Assembly (NCBI RefSeq): GCF_036250065.1
Contig: NZ_CP109199.1
Span: 248,001 to 312,000 of the forward strand
Length of the DNA: 64,000 bases
Origin: Micromonospora sp. NBC_01699
Lineage (GTDB): Bacteria > Actinomycetota > Actinomycetes > Mycobacteriales > Micromonosporaceae
Reading direction: 5' to 3'
The notes beneath the pieces are model-generated. The model was given only the letters and a program-made list of their open reading frames with translations. It made no database searches and had not been told where the DNA came from. The position numbers and the translations under genes were made by a program. Below are positions 51,079-59,027 of the stretch, piece by piece (positions within the stretch are counted from its first letter, which is position 1; each line of letters opens with the position of its first letter).

Positions 51079-51944
51079 GCGCCGGCTGGTGGTTCGTCGC
51101 GGCCTGCCTGGTTGTCGCGGCGGGGCTGGTGGCCTGGTCACCGGTGGGCAACCGGGCACGTTGGCGGGCGATCATCGGACCGTCGTCCGGCGGCACCCGT
51201 CACGCCGGGGCCGGGGACACCGGCCGGGCGGTGTCCGGGCGGCGGATCGCGGTACTCGGGCGGCGGATCGCTGCGCCCGGCTGGGTGGACGGTGCGCCGA
51301 AGCGGGTCGTGGTGGTTGTCGCCGGGTTCGCGGCGGTTGTCGGAGCCGTACTCGCCGGACCGGTCGCCGGGTTCGCCGCACTGGCGTACGGCGGGCTCGC
51401 CGTACGGGCCGCGCTGCGTCGGCGTACCGGACGAGCGGCGGAACGCGCACGCCGCCGGCAACTGGACAAACTCTGCGCGCTCGCCGCCGACCTGCGCGCC
51501 GGCCTGCCGATCACCAACGCGTTCGCGCCGGACCCGGATTCGGTACCGCCCGCCGGTACGCCCTCGCCCGCGCGCACGACATCGACCGCGACCGGTCCGG
51601 CGGAGCGGATTGACGGGTTGGCCCGAGCGGCGGTCCGGCTCGCCGAGCAGACGGGTGCGCCGTTGGCCGATCTGCTGGAGCGGATCGAGGCCGACGCCCG
51701 TGCGATGGACCGGGGACTCGCCGCTGCCGCCGCCCAGGCGGCCGGGGCCCGAGCGACCGCGATGCTGCTCGCCGGGTTACCCCTGGGCGGCATCGCGCTC
51801 GGCTACGGCATCGGCGTCGACCCGCTCGCCGTGCTGCTGCGTACGCCGATCGGAGCCGGCTGCGCGGTCGGTGCCATCCTGCTGCAACTCGCGGGCCTGG
51901 CCTGGGCCGACCGGCTCGCCGGCAGCGCTCTGCGGGCGGTCTGA
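51075..51944 (+). CDS. tadB: TadB-like type II secretion F membrane protein
   Basis: A 289-residue inner-membrane platform protein of the Tad pilus. An N-terminal helix, a second at ~75-105 and two C-terminal helices (LLAGLPLGGIALGYGIGVDP, then CAVGAILLQLAGLAWADRLA) frame a cytoplasmic T2SSF domain (LDKLCALAADLRAGLPITNAF, LADLLERIEADARAMDRG). GTG start overlaps the tadA stop; the stop overlaps tadC by one base. It corresponds to Rv3658c by order. Confidence 0.88.
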   Translation: MSAGWWFVAACLVVAAGLVAWSPVGNRARWRAIIGPSSGGTRHAGAGDTGRAVSGRRIAVLGRRIAAPGWVDGAPKRVVVVVAGFAAVVGAVLAGPVAGFAALAYGGLAVRAALRRRTGRAAERARRRQLDKLCALAADLRAGLPITNAFAPDPDSVPPAGTPSPARTTSTATGPAERIDGLARAAVRLAEQTGAPLADLLERIEADARAMDRGLAAAAAQAAGARATAMLLAGLPLGGIALGYGIGVDPLAVLLRTPIGAGCAVGAILLQLAGLAWADRLAGSALRAV

Positions 51945-52768
51945 TGTCGACCTCGACGGCACTGGTCCTCGGCCTGGCCGGCGCTGCCGGACTCGTCCTC
52001 GTCGCCGGCCGGCCCGGCGCACGGTCCACCCGGCGCCGCCTGTTCCGGCTCGACCTGGACCGTCGTCCGGCGCACGGCGCCGACGGTTCGGGCGGCACGG
52101 ACGGCAGGAGCGGGAACGGCGCCAACCACAGCGGATCCGGGGGTGGTGCACGTGACACCGGAGATGGTCGGTGGCGGCCGGATCCGATCCGGTTCGGGGC
52201 CGGGTTCGGTGGACTGGCCGTCGCGGTCGTGCTCGGTGGCTGGACCGGAGCGGTGGTCGGAGTGCTGGTCGGGGTGCTCAGCGACCGGCTGTTGCGCCGA
52301 CTCGAACCGGCCGGCGCCCGCCGGTTGCGGCTGCGCGAGGCCGCCGACCTACCGCTCGGCGCCGATCTGCTCGCCGCCGCGCTGCGCGCCGGCGCCCCGG
52401 TCGACCGGGCGGTGGTGTCGGTCGCCGAGGCCCTCGGCGGCCCGCTGGGCGAGCGGCTGCACCGGGTCGGCCGGACGCTGCGCCTTGGCGGTGAACCGGA
52501 GGAGGCGTGGTCCCATCTCGGCTCCGTTCCCGGCGGGGACCGCCTCACCGCCGCTGCCATCCGTACGTCCACCAGCGGTGCCGCACTCGCCGGAGCGCTG
52601 ACCCGGCTCGCCGACGACCTGCGCGCCGACCGGGCCATCACGGTCGAGGCGGCGGCCCGGCGAGCCGGCGTGCTGATCGTGCTGCCACTCGGGCTGTGTT
52701 TCCTGCCTGCCTTCATTCTCGCCGGCCTGGTGCCGGTGATCGTCGCCGTACTCGGCGACGTGCTCTGA
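51944..52768 (+). CDS. tadC: TadC-like type II secretion F membrane protein
   Basis: A 274-residue second platform protein. A Gly/Ser-rich polar stretch (~42-72) separates the N-terminal helix from the core, which has helices at ~88-105 and at the C-terminus (VLIVLPLGLCFLPAFILAGLVPVI). The cytoplasmic T2SSF part includes DLPLGADLLAAALRAGAPVDRA. ATG overlaps the tadB stop; 25 bases separate it from the pilin-like gene. Confidence 0.88.
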   Translation: MSTSTALVLGLAGAAGLVLVAGRPGARSTRRRLFRLDLDRRPAHGADGSGGTDGRSGNGANHSGSGGGARDTGDGRWRPDPIRFGAGFGGLAVAVVLGGWTGAVVGVLVGVLSDRLLRRLEPAGARRLRLREAADLPLGADLLAAALRAGAPVDRAVVSVAEALGGPLGERLHRVGRTLRLGGEPEEAWSHLGSVPGGDRLTAAAIRTSTSGAALAGALTRLADDLRADRAITVEAAARRAGVLIVLPLGLCFLPAFILAGLVPVIVAVLGDVL

Positions 52769-52793
52769 GTCCGTACGAGAGAAGGGGAAGACC

Positions 52794-52964
52794 GTGATCC
52801 GCAAACTGAGGGCCCGGCTGCGTGGCGACGCCGGGATGAACACCGCCGAGTACGCCGTCGGCACGCTTGCCGCCGTCGCGTTCGCCGGCATCCTGCTCAA
52901 GGTTCTGACCAGCGGAAGCGTTCAGTCGGCGTTGACCGCCGTGATCGACCGGGCGCTGAAGTGA
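52794..52964 (+). CDS. DUF4244 Flp-pilin-like small protein
   Basis: A 56-residue protein too short for routine ORF lists: basic N-terminus (MIRKLRARLRGDAG), then MNTAEYAVGTLAAVAFAGILLKVL, a helix that resembles Flp pilins with the processing-site-like G-M-N-T-A-E-Y. It is the counterpart of Rv3656c in the mycobacterial tad cluster and is the likely pilus subunit. GTG at 52794 follows AGAAGGGGAAG. Its stop overlaps the next GTG by four bases. Confidence 0.9.
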   Translation: MIRKLRARLRGDAGMNTAEYAVGTLAAVAFAGILLKVLTSGSVQSALTAVIDRALK

Positions 52965-53329
52965 CCGGGCGCCGGTGGGCCGAGGGCGACCGGGGCTCGT
53001 TCACCGCCGAGTTGGCGGCCGGTCTACCGGCGCTGGTGATGCTGCTGCTCGTCGGGCTGGCCGCCGTCGGCGCGGTGACCATCAAGGCCCAATGTGTGGA
53101 CGCGGCTCGGGAGGCGGCACTCGCCGCCTCCCGGGGCGAACCCGGAGTGCCGGCCGGAACCGGATCCGCACCGCCGGGCGCCACCGTGGCGGTCACCGTC
53201 GCGGGCGAGCGGGTCGTCGCGACCGTACGGGCACCGATCCGCGCCTTCGGCACCCGACTCCCTCGCCTGACCGTCACGGCGAGTGCGGTGGCCGCCGTGG
53301 AACCGGGCAACCCGGAACCGCTGCCATGA
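52961..53329 (+). CDS. TadE-like minor pilin
   Basis: A 122-residue pseudopilin-type protein. RGSFTAELAAGLPALVMLLL carries the TadE-like helix with the conserved E five residues into the mature part, followed by an extracytoplasmic beta-rich part (ATVAVTVAGERVVATVRAP). Corresponds to Rv3655c. GTG start overlaps the DUF4244 stop and the stop overlaps the next ATG, so all three minor subunits are coupled. Confidence 0.88.
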   Translation: MTGRRWAEGDRGSFTAELAAGLPALVMLLLVGLAAVGAVTIKAQCVDAAREAALAASRGEPGVPAGTGSAPPGATVAVTVAGERVVATVRAPIRAFGTRLPRLTVTASAVAAVEPGNPEPLP

Positions 53330-53721
53330 GCCGGGTCTGGCCGTCCGTCAACCCCAGCCGACGCCCGATGGGGGGTCGACGCGATCGGGGGAGCGCGTCG
53401 CTGTGGCTGCTCGCGGTCGGGTTGACGCTGGTCATGGCTGGTCTGGCCGGGGCAGCCGTCGGGGCGGCCCGGGTCGCCAAGCACCGGGCGAGGGTGGCGG
53501 CCGACTTCGGCGCCCTGGCCGGCGCCGCCCGTACGCTCGACGGCCCGGCCGTGGCCTGCGCCCGCGCGGCCGACCTGGTCACCGCGAACGGCGGCCGGAT
53601 GCTCGACTGCACGGTGGACGGACTCGACCTGCAACTCGTGGTCGAGGTGGCGGTGACCCCGCTACCGGGCCTGGCCCGCGCCGCACGGGCTACCGCCCGC
53701 GCCGGCCCCGTCCGAGGTTGA
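53326..53721 (+). CDS. Rv3654c-like TadE-family protein
   Basis: A 131-residue helper of Tad pilus assembly. After a basic N-terminus (SRRPMGGRRDRGSASLWLLA) a hydrophobic helix (VGLTLVMAGLAGAAVGAARV) and KHRARVAADFGALAGA follow, the arrangement of the Rv3654c family in which the helicase/flp island ends. The ATG overlaps the upstream TadE stop. Longer in-frame ORF upstream is a shadow of the TadE gene. Confidence 0.85.
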   Translation: MSRVWPSVNPSRRPMGGRRDRGSASLWLLAVGLTLVMAGLAGAAVGAARVAKHRARVAADFGALAGAARTLDGPAVACARAADLVTANGGRMLDCTVDGLDLQLVVEVAVTPLPGLARAARATARAGPVRG

Positions 53722-53747
53722 GTTGGCCCTTCCGCAAACACTTGGGC

Positions 53748-53782
53748 AGCGGCCCCCTATCAGGATCGACAGGGGGCTCGCT
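53748..53782 (+). terminator. Hairpin ending the tad operon
   Basis: AGCG-GCCCCCT (53748-53758) pairs with AGGGGGC-T-CGCT (53771-53782), one bulged T, twelve-base loop. It is 27 bases after the last tad gene and marks the border of the accessory insert that follows. Confidence 0.6.
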
Positions 53783-53808
53783 GATAGATGAGGCCGGATG
53801 GGACGCCC

Positions 53809-54008
53809 TTACGGGGCGATCACGCCGTCCTTGATGCCTTCGGTGAAGGCAGCCCAGGCGACCGGGCTGAAGGTCAGCATCGGGCCGCTTGGGTCTTTCG
53901 AGTCGCGCACGTCGATGGCAACGCTCCGGTCGCGTACCTCGGTGCACTGCCCGTTAGATGATGACCTGCTCGACTCTGCCAAGCTGCGTGAGTGGGGATA
54001 GATCCCAT
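53809..54008 (-). pseudogene. Frameshifted DUF397 gene
   Basis: A DUF397 gene broken by one missing base. From ATG 54008 (AAGGAGGA seven bases upstream) the frame reads MGSIPTHAAWQ; the rest of the family pattern (SSRSSSNGQCTEVRDR, then VAIDVRDSKDPSGPMLTFSP, ending at TAA 53809) lies in another frame. One extra base in CAGAGTCG (53973-53980) would join them into a normal 66-residue protein with WQKSSRS. The total of 200 bases is not a multiple of three. Partner of the XRE gene just upstream. Confidence 0.8.
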
Positions 54009-54024
54009 ATCAGTTCCTCCTTGC

Positions 54025-54861
54025 CTACTTCATTTTGTTGGCCACCTCGCGGATCAGTCGAGCGGAATCCACGGGATTCAGTGCGGCGGCGCGGAGGTGC
54101 TCGAAGATCACTGTGAAGCGCCGGACATCGGCGTCACGCTCCAGGAACAGCTCCCCGGCCATGCTGTCGATGTACACCAGGTCGGGGTCGGCGGCCTCCG
54201 GGAAGTCCATGATGGCGAACGAGCCCGGCATGCCCGGGTGAGCGCCGACACCGAACGGGACGACCTGCACAACGATGTGCGGCTGTTTCGAGGCGTTGGC
54301 CAGGGCGGTCAGCTGTTCGACCATAACTTTCGTGCCGCCTACCAGCCGGTGAAGCACCGCTTCGTCCATGATCGCCCACAGGTTCAGTGGGCCGTCTTTC
54401 TGGAGCGACGCCTGGCGCTTGAGTCGCGCTTCAACTCGCCGTTCGACGTACCCGTGATCAGCGATCGGAACTGCCCCGGCGATGACGGCGCGGGCGTAGT
54501 CCTCGGTTTGAAGTAACCCCGGAACGAACAAGCACTCGTAGTTGCGCAGGCCGAGCGCCTCGGCCTCGAAGCTGATGTAGGCCGTGTACTCATCCGGCAG
54601 CTCCGACTCAAACGCCTGCAACCAACCGAGCTGGGTGGCCTGCTTCGACAGGTCGATCAGTTCGTTACGGGTGTCTTCATCCGTTACGCCGTATTTATCG
54701 AGGAGCGCGACGAGCGTCCGCCGCTGCGGCCGCATCCTGGCCGTCTCGATGCGGTAGAGGGTGGCCGAGTTGATCCCGGTCTGCTCGCTCACTTCTTCGC
54801 GCGTCATGGCTGAAGCGGTGCGCATGCTGCGGAGTTCGGCAGCAAGCCGTCGCAGGCGCAC
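54025..54861 (-). CDS. XRE-family regulator with DUF5753 domain, possibly 5'-frameshifted
   Basis: Helix-turn-helix (MTREEVSEQTGINSATLYRI) then a DUF5753 domain from ~115 (LRNYECLFVPGLLQTEDYAR, MDEAVLHRLVGGTKVM, FLERDADVRRFTVIFEHLR). GTG 54861 gives 278 residues but has no ribosome site. A second frame upstream (ATG 54974: MSTAQPLEKVNPVYGAVRL to QQFEHNRP) has strongly GC3-biased codons and would run smoothly into RPTVRLRRLAAEL if one C were added in the CCC near 54863. So the gene may have lost a base near its 5' end, like its DUF397 partner. Confidence 0.75.
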   Translation of the reverse strand: MRLRRLAAELRSMRTASAMTREEVSEQTGINSATLYRIETARMRPQRRTLVALLDKYGVTDEDTRNELIDLSKQATQLGWLQAFESELPDEYTAYISFEAEALGLRNYECLFVPGLLQTEDYARAVIAGAVPIADHGYVERRVEARLKRQASLQKDGPLNLWAIMDEAVLHRLVGGTKVMVEQLTALANASKQPHIVVQVVPFGVGAHPGMPGSFAIMDFPEAADPDLVYIDSMAGELFLERDADVRRFTVIFEHLRAAALNPVDSARLIREVANKMK

Positions 54862-54966
54862 GGTGGGCGGTTGTGCTCGAACTGCTGGAGCGTGGCGGCG
54901 GCAGCGTCGCCCTCGTTCAACCTGACGGCTCCGTAGACCGGATTCACCTTTTCTAGGGGCTGGGCC

Positions 54967-55599
54967 GTGGACATGCCGACATGGTTGCTGTCGTGGAATG
55001 TCGAACGCCCGCCGGCCGACCCGCCTGCGGGGTGCACCGACCCTGTCGGTTGGTTCGAGGGCTACCGCACGTACGCCGCTCACCAGCCTGACCGCCTGGG
55101 CCACTGTCGCGACTGCTTCCACCCCTGGCCTTGTCGATCGTACGAAGATGCCGTGTGCGTGCTCGTCGACGCCTGCTGTGAACGTAAGCCGTTCGTTCCA
55201 ACCCGCCTCGGGGATGACCGGCTCATCCAGCGCTCTACCTGCCGCTGGTGCCGTGGCGCGATCGACCTCCACAGCCGGTGGGGCTGCCTGGATAGTCCTG
55301 GGCTCGCCGGCCATGAAGCCGACATCCCCATCGAGGAGCACACCGTCGAGGTCGTGGTGAAGGTAGTCACCGATCTGATCTCCCTTGATCCTGAGCGGGC
55401 ACGCACCACGATCCTCGCCCTGCTTCAGTCGGTGCCGGCGCCCGCAACGGCGACGCGGCGCCGCATAGGTGAGGAGCTCGTCGATCTCCTGGACGACATC
55501 GACAACCACGAGGCGCTGGCCGAGAAGGTCGCTCGGGTTCGTGGCGATGATGCCGAGACTCTCCCCTGGGAGCAGGTCAAGGCGGGGCTTGATTTCTGA
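54967..55599 (+). CDS. Cys-rich protein with RelB-antitoxin-like C-terminal tail
   Basis: A 210-residue protein (GTG 54967; ATG 54973 also possible) that I cannot assign as a whole. Residues ~45-115 are cysteine-rich (HCRDCFHPWPC, VDACC, CRWCRGA), suggesting metal binding. The last ~40 residues (EALAEKVARVRGDDAETLPW then EQVKAGLDF) resemble the tail of RelB/Phd-type antitoxins. A RelE-like remnant overlaps the stop. The 5' end overlaps the divergent leader frame of the XRE gene, so the start is uncertain. It may be a chimera made by deletion. Confidence 0.6.
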   Translation: MDMPTWLLSWNVERPPADPPAGCTDPVGWFEGYRTYAAHQPDRLGHCRDCFHPWPCRSYEDAVCVLVDACCERKPFVPTRLGDDRLIQRSTCRWCRGAIDLHSRWGCLDSPGLAGHEADIPIEEHTVEVVVKVVTDLISLDPERARTTILALLQSVPAPATATRRRIGEELVDLLDDIDNHEALAEKVARVRGDDAETLPWEQVKAGLDF

Positions 55600-55769
55600 A
55601 CTGGGAACTCCGCGTTGCACCTGCTGCCGGCAAGCAGCTCGCGAATCTCAACAAACCAGTACGGAAACGGGTAGCCGCAGCGATCGACAAACGAGAAGGT
55701 CGTCGGCTGTGGCGGCCTGCTGCCCCCGGAGGGGTAGTAGACGACCACAGCCGCGAGCGAACGCGGTGA
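55596..55769 (+). pseudogene. RelE/ParE-type toxin remnant
   Basis: A 57-codon frame reading LNWELRVAPAAGKQLANLNK then PVRKRVAAAIDKREGRRLW matches the N-terminal half of RelE-family toxins. The expected ATG is CTG (CTGAACTGG at 55596), overlapping the antitoxin-like stop as in true TA operons. The second half, with catalytic RVGDYRVVY-type residues, is missing. An inverted repeat CGGCTGTGG/CCACAGCCG (55704-55712/55745-55753) lies where it breaks off. A dead toxin gene is the best reading. Confidence 0.65.
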
Positions 55770-55799
55770 CCGAGAGCGGTTGCGGAGCTGGGTGTGGGG

Positions 55800-56009
55800 T
55801 CAGCGGCCGGTGCCGTCGGCAGCGGCGCGCAGCGCCGAGGCGCTGAGGATCTGGTGGATGCTGTGCAGCTGCTCGTTCAGTCGGTGCAGCTGCTCGGCCT
55901 GGGCCAGGGCGGCGTACGCCTGACTGAGCGAGATCTGCTGGTCCACCGTGAGGTTGTCCTGGTCGACGCCGTAGAGCAGGTCGACGGTCTCGGCGATGGT
56001 GTCGGCCAC
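55800..56009 (-). CDS. Small helical protein of unknown function
   Basis: A 69-residue, predicted all-helical, soluble protein (MADTIAETVDLLYGVDQDNL, then heptad-like QAYAALAQAEQLHRLNEQLHSI). GTG at 56009 follows GAGGAGG by five bases, which makes translation likely. No family is recognised. It lies between the toxin remnant and the helicase gene and ends the accessory stretch. Confidence 0.65.
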   Translation of the reverse strand: MADTIAETVDLLYGVDQDNLTVDQQISLSQAYAALAQAEQLHRLNEQLHSIHQILSASALRAAADGTGR

Positions 56010-56084
56010 TCAATCCTCCTCGGACGGGACTATGGAAGCGCTCCCATCAGGGTACCCATTCCCATCACCATCCATACAGATGAA

Positions 56085-58484
56085 TCAGTGGGATTCCTCG
56101 GCCAGGTTCGTCAGCACCACGTCCAGCACCTTCACCGCCTCCGCCTTGGCCAGCGGGTTGTTGCCGTTACCGCACTTCGGCGACTGCACGCACGACGGGC
56201 AGCCCGACTCGCAGCCGCACTCGCTGATCGCGTCCCGCGTCGCCCCCAGCCACTCCGCCGCCGCGTGGTACGCCCGCTCGGCGAACCCGGCCCCGCCGGG
56301 ATGTCCGTCGTAGACGAACACGGTCGGCGCCCCGGTGTCCGGGTGGATCCCGGTGGACAGCCCACCGATGTCCCAGCGGTCACAGGTCGCGATCAGCGGC
56401 AGCAGGCCGATCGCGGCGTGCTCGGCCGCGTGCAACGCCCCCGGTACGTCGGCCAGCTCCACCCCGGCCCGGCCCAGCGCCTCCAACGACACGGTGAACC
56501 AGACCGCGACCGTACGCAGCTCGCGGGCGGGCAGGTCCAGTGGCCGGGTGTCGATCACCTCGCCGGAGGCGATCCGTCGTCGCTGGTACGACACCACCTG
56601 GCTGGTCACGTCGACCTCGCCGAGGAACAGCCCGACCGGCCCGGCGTCCCGGTACGACCGCACCGACACCACGCCGAGCGAGGTGACGTCCCGCGCGTGG
56701 GTGGACCAGTCCGGCTCCTGCGCGTGCACCAGCGCGCACGCGTCGTCCAGGTCCAGGTTGTCGACCACGTACGACACGCCCTGGTGCAGGTAGACCGCGC
56801 CGGAGTGGAGCATGAAGTGGGACGAGGCCGGGTCGACCGTGCCGAGCAGCCGGCCGGTCGACGTCTCCACCACCGAGATGGGGGCGCCCCCGGTGCCGCG
56901 CAGATCCACCTCGGGGCGCCCGGTGTGCCGCCAGTACCAGCCGGTCGGGCGTTGCCGCAGCGCGCCCGACTCGACCAGGGCGGCCACCGCCTCCCTCGCC
57001 CCCGGCCCGAACAGCGGCAGGTCGGCCTCGGTCAGCGGGGCCTCGGACGCCGCGCAGCACAACTGCGGCCCGAGCACGTACGGGTTGGCCGGGTCGAGCA
57101 CGGTCGCCTCGACCGGTCGCCCGAACAGCGCCTCCGGATGGTGCACCAGGTAGGTGTCGAGCGGGTCGTCCCGGGCCACCAGCACAGCGAGCGCCTCGCC
57201 GCCGGATCGCCCGGCCCGGCCCGCCTGCTGCCAGAGCGACGCCCGCGTCCCCGGCCAGCCGCAGATCAGCACCGCGTCCAGTCCGACCAGGTCGACCCCG
57301 AGTTCGAGGGCGTTGGTCGAGGCCAGCCCGAGCAGGTCACCGTGCAGCAGCGCCCGTTCCAGTTTGCGCCGGTCCTCGCGCAGGTAGCCGGCCCGGTAGG
57401 CGGCGACCCGGCTGCCGAGGCCGGGCACCGCCTCGTCCAGCGACCGCCGGGCGGTGCTCGCGACCACCTCAGCGCCGCGCCGGGACCGGACGAAGGCGAG
57501 CGTACGCACCCCGGCGGCGACGGTGTCGCTGAGCAGGTCGGCGGTTTCCCGCAGGGCCGAGCGGCGGACGGGTTCGGCCTCGCCGACGTCGACCGCGTCC
57601 GGCGGTGGCGGCAGCAGCGGCGGTTCCCAGAGGGCGAAGGTGACCCCGCCGCGCGGGGACGAGTCCTCGGTCACCGCGTGCACCGGCAGCCCGGTCAGCC
57701 GCTGGGCGGCGTTGCCCGGGTCACCGGAGGTGGCCGAGGCCAGCACGAAGACCGGGGACCGGGGTACGCCGTTGACGGTGGGCGCGTACCGGGTGGCCTG
57801 GCGGCGCAGCCGGCGCAGTACGTGCGCCACGTGCGAGCCGAACACGCCCCGGTAGGTGTGGCACTCGTCGACCACCACGAACGCGAGCCGGCGCAGGAAC
57901 GTCCCCCAGTGGCCGTGTCCGGGCAGGATGCCGTGGTGCAGCATGTCGGGGTTGGTCAGTACGAACCGGGAGTGTTTGCGGATCCACTCGCGCTCGGCGC
58001 GCGGGGTGTCGCCGTCGTAGCTGGCCGGGCGTACGCCGTCGAGGTCGAGGGCGGCGACGGTGCGCAGCTGGTCGGCGGCGAGTGCCTTGGTCGGGGCCAG
58101 GTAGAGCACGGTCGCGCGCGGGTCGGTGAGCAGGGTCGCCAGCGCCGGCAACTGGTACGCCAGCGACTTGCCCGACCCGGTGCCGGTGGCGACGATCACG
58201 TGCTGGCCGCCGTACGCCAGGGTGGCCGCCTCGGCCTGGTGCTGCCACGGGGCGACCACGCCGCGCCCGACGAGCGCCGCCCGCAGTGGCTCCGGCACCC
58301 AGTCCGGCCACGGTACGGCGTGCCCGGCGCTGGCCGGCACCCGTTCGACGTGGGTGACCGGATCGTCCCGGGTCCGGGCCCGTAGCCGGTGCAGCAGCTC
58401 GGCCGGGCTCGGGGTGGGGCCACCGGCCGGGCGGGGCCGGTCGGCCTCGGCGGATACTGTGGCTGCGGTGGTCACGCCCTGCAC
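56085..58484 (-). CDS. DEAD/DEAH-box helicase with MrfA-type zinc domain
   Basis: A 799-residue superfamily 2 helicase, ortholog by position of Rv3649/SCO3550. Walker A ATGTGSGKS (~100), DECH box VVDECHTYRG, SATSGDP motif III, QQAGRAGRSG motif VI, and a C-terminal DUF1998-like domain. That domain ends in a zinc cluster CGCESGCPSCVQSPKCGNGN. MrfA helicases act in mitomycin-adduct DNA repair in Bacillus; the same role here is an inference. The first GTG (58484) is used; a GTG three codons in is equally good. Confidence 0.93.
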   Translation of the reverse strand: MQGVTTAATVSAEADRPRPAGGPTPSPAELLHRLRARTRDDPVTHVERVPASAGHAVPWPDWVPEPLRAALVGRGVVAPWQHQAEAATLAYGGQHVIVATGTGSGKSLAYQLPALATLLTDPRATVLYLAPTKALAADQLRTVAALDLDGVRPASYDGDTPRAEREWIRKHSRFVLTNPDMLHHGILPGHGHWGTFLRRLAFVVVDECHTYRGVFGSHVAHVLRRLRRQATRYAPTVNGVPRSPVFVLASATSGDPGNAAQRLTGLPVHAVTEDSSPRGGVTFALWEPPLLPPPPDAVDVGEAEPVRRSALRETADLLSDTVAAGVRTLAFVRSRRGAEVVASTARRSLDEAVPGLGSRVAAYRAGYLREDRRKLERALLHGDLLGLASTNALELGVDLVGLDAVLICGWPGTRASLWQQAGRAGRSGGEALAVLVARDDPLDTYLVHHPEALFGRPVEATVLDPANPYVLGPQLCCAASEAPLTEADLPLFGPGAREAVAALVESGALRQRPTGWYWRHTGRPEVDLRGTGGAPISVVETSTGRLLGTVDPASSHFMLHSGAVYLHQGVSYVVDNLDLDDACALVHAQEPDWSTHARDVTSLGVVSVRSYRDAGPVGLFLGEVDVTSQVVSYQRRRIASGEVIDTRPLDLPARELRTVAVWFTVSLEALGRAGVELADVPGALHAAEHAAIGLLPLIATCDRWDIGGLSTGIHPDTGAPTVFVYDGHPGGAGFAERAYHAAAEWLGATRDAISECGCESGCPSCVQSPKCGNGNNPLAKAEAVKVLDVVLTNLAEESH

Positions 58485-58670
58485 TCTCGCATCGACCCGT
58501 CGGGATCCGAAAGCGGGGGGCGCGGCAGGCCGCAGGCGCCATGGGTCAGGTAGGCGACGCTCCAGCTCGGTGCGGCGCCGGCCGGACGATGGTTAGATGC
58601 CCATGAGCATTCCTGGCGGGAGCCGCCCGGTCGGGCCGGCATCAGCCGGGAAGGTAGTCGAGGAGGACGG

Positions 58671-59027
58671 ATGGAGCTGTCGCTGACGACCCGCACCATC
58701 GCCGAGCACGCGGTGCTGGAGGTCGGTGGCGAGGTGGACGTCTACACCGCCCCCCGGCTCCGGGAACGCCTGATCGAGATGGTCGACGGCGGCGCCCGGC
58801 AGGTCGTGGTGGACCTGCGGCGGGTCGACTTCCTCGACTCCACCGGCCTCGGTGTGCTGGTCGGGGCGTTGAAGCGGCTGCGCGCGGTCGGCGGCACCTT
58901 CGGGCTGGTCTGCGACAAGGAACCGCTGCTCAAGATCTTCCGGATCACCGCGCTGGACCAGGTCTTCCCGCTCTATCCGACGATCGACGCGGCGACGGCG
59001 CCGGGCGCGGCGAACCCCACCGCCTGA
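58671..59027 (+). CDS. bldG: Anti-sigma factor antagonist BldG (STAS domain)
   Basis: A 118-residue STAS-domain protein corresponding to BldG of Streptomyces (SCO3549), required there for aerial growth and antibiotic production. The phosphorylated serine is in DFLDSTGLG (Ser57, the same number as in S. coelicolor). It should bind and release anti-sigma kinases in its unphosphorylated state. ATG follows GAGGAGG. Its TGA overlaps the ATG of the kinase-like gene, the same pairing as bldG-orf3. Confidence 0.93.
   Translation: MELSLTTRTIAEHAVLEVGGEVDVYTAPRLRERLIEMVDGGARQVVVDLRRVDFLDSTGLGVLVGALKRLRAVGGTFGLVCDKEPLLKIFRITALDQVFPLYPTIDAATAPGAANPTA

Noticed and set aside
55794-58385. 863-codon plus-strand ORF opposite the helicase
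   Set aside because: Antisense shadow; Arg/Gly/Val-rich low-complexity translation, no ribosome site.
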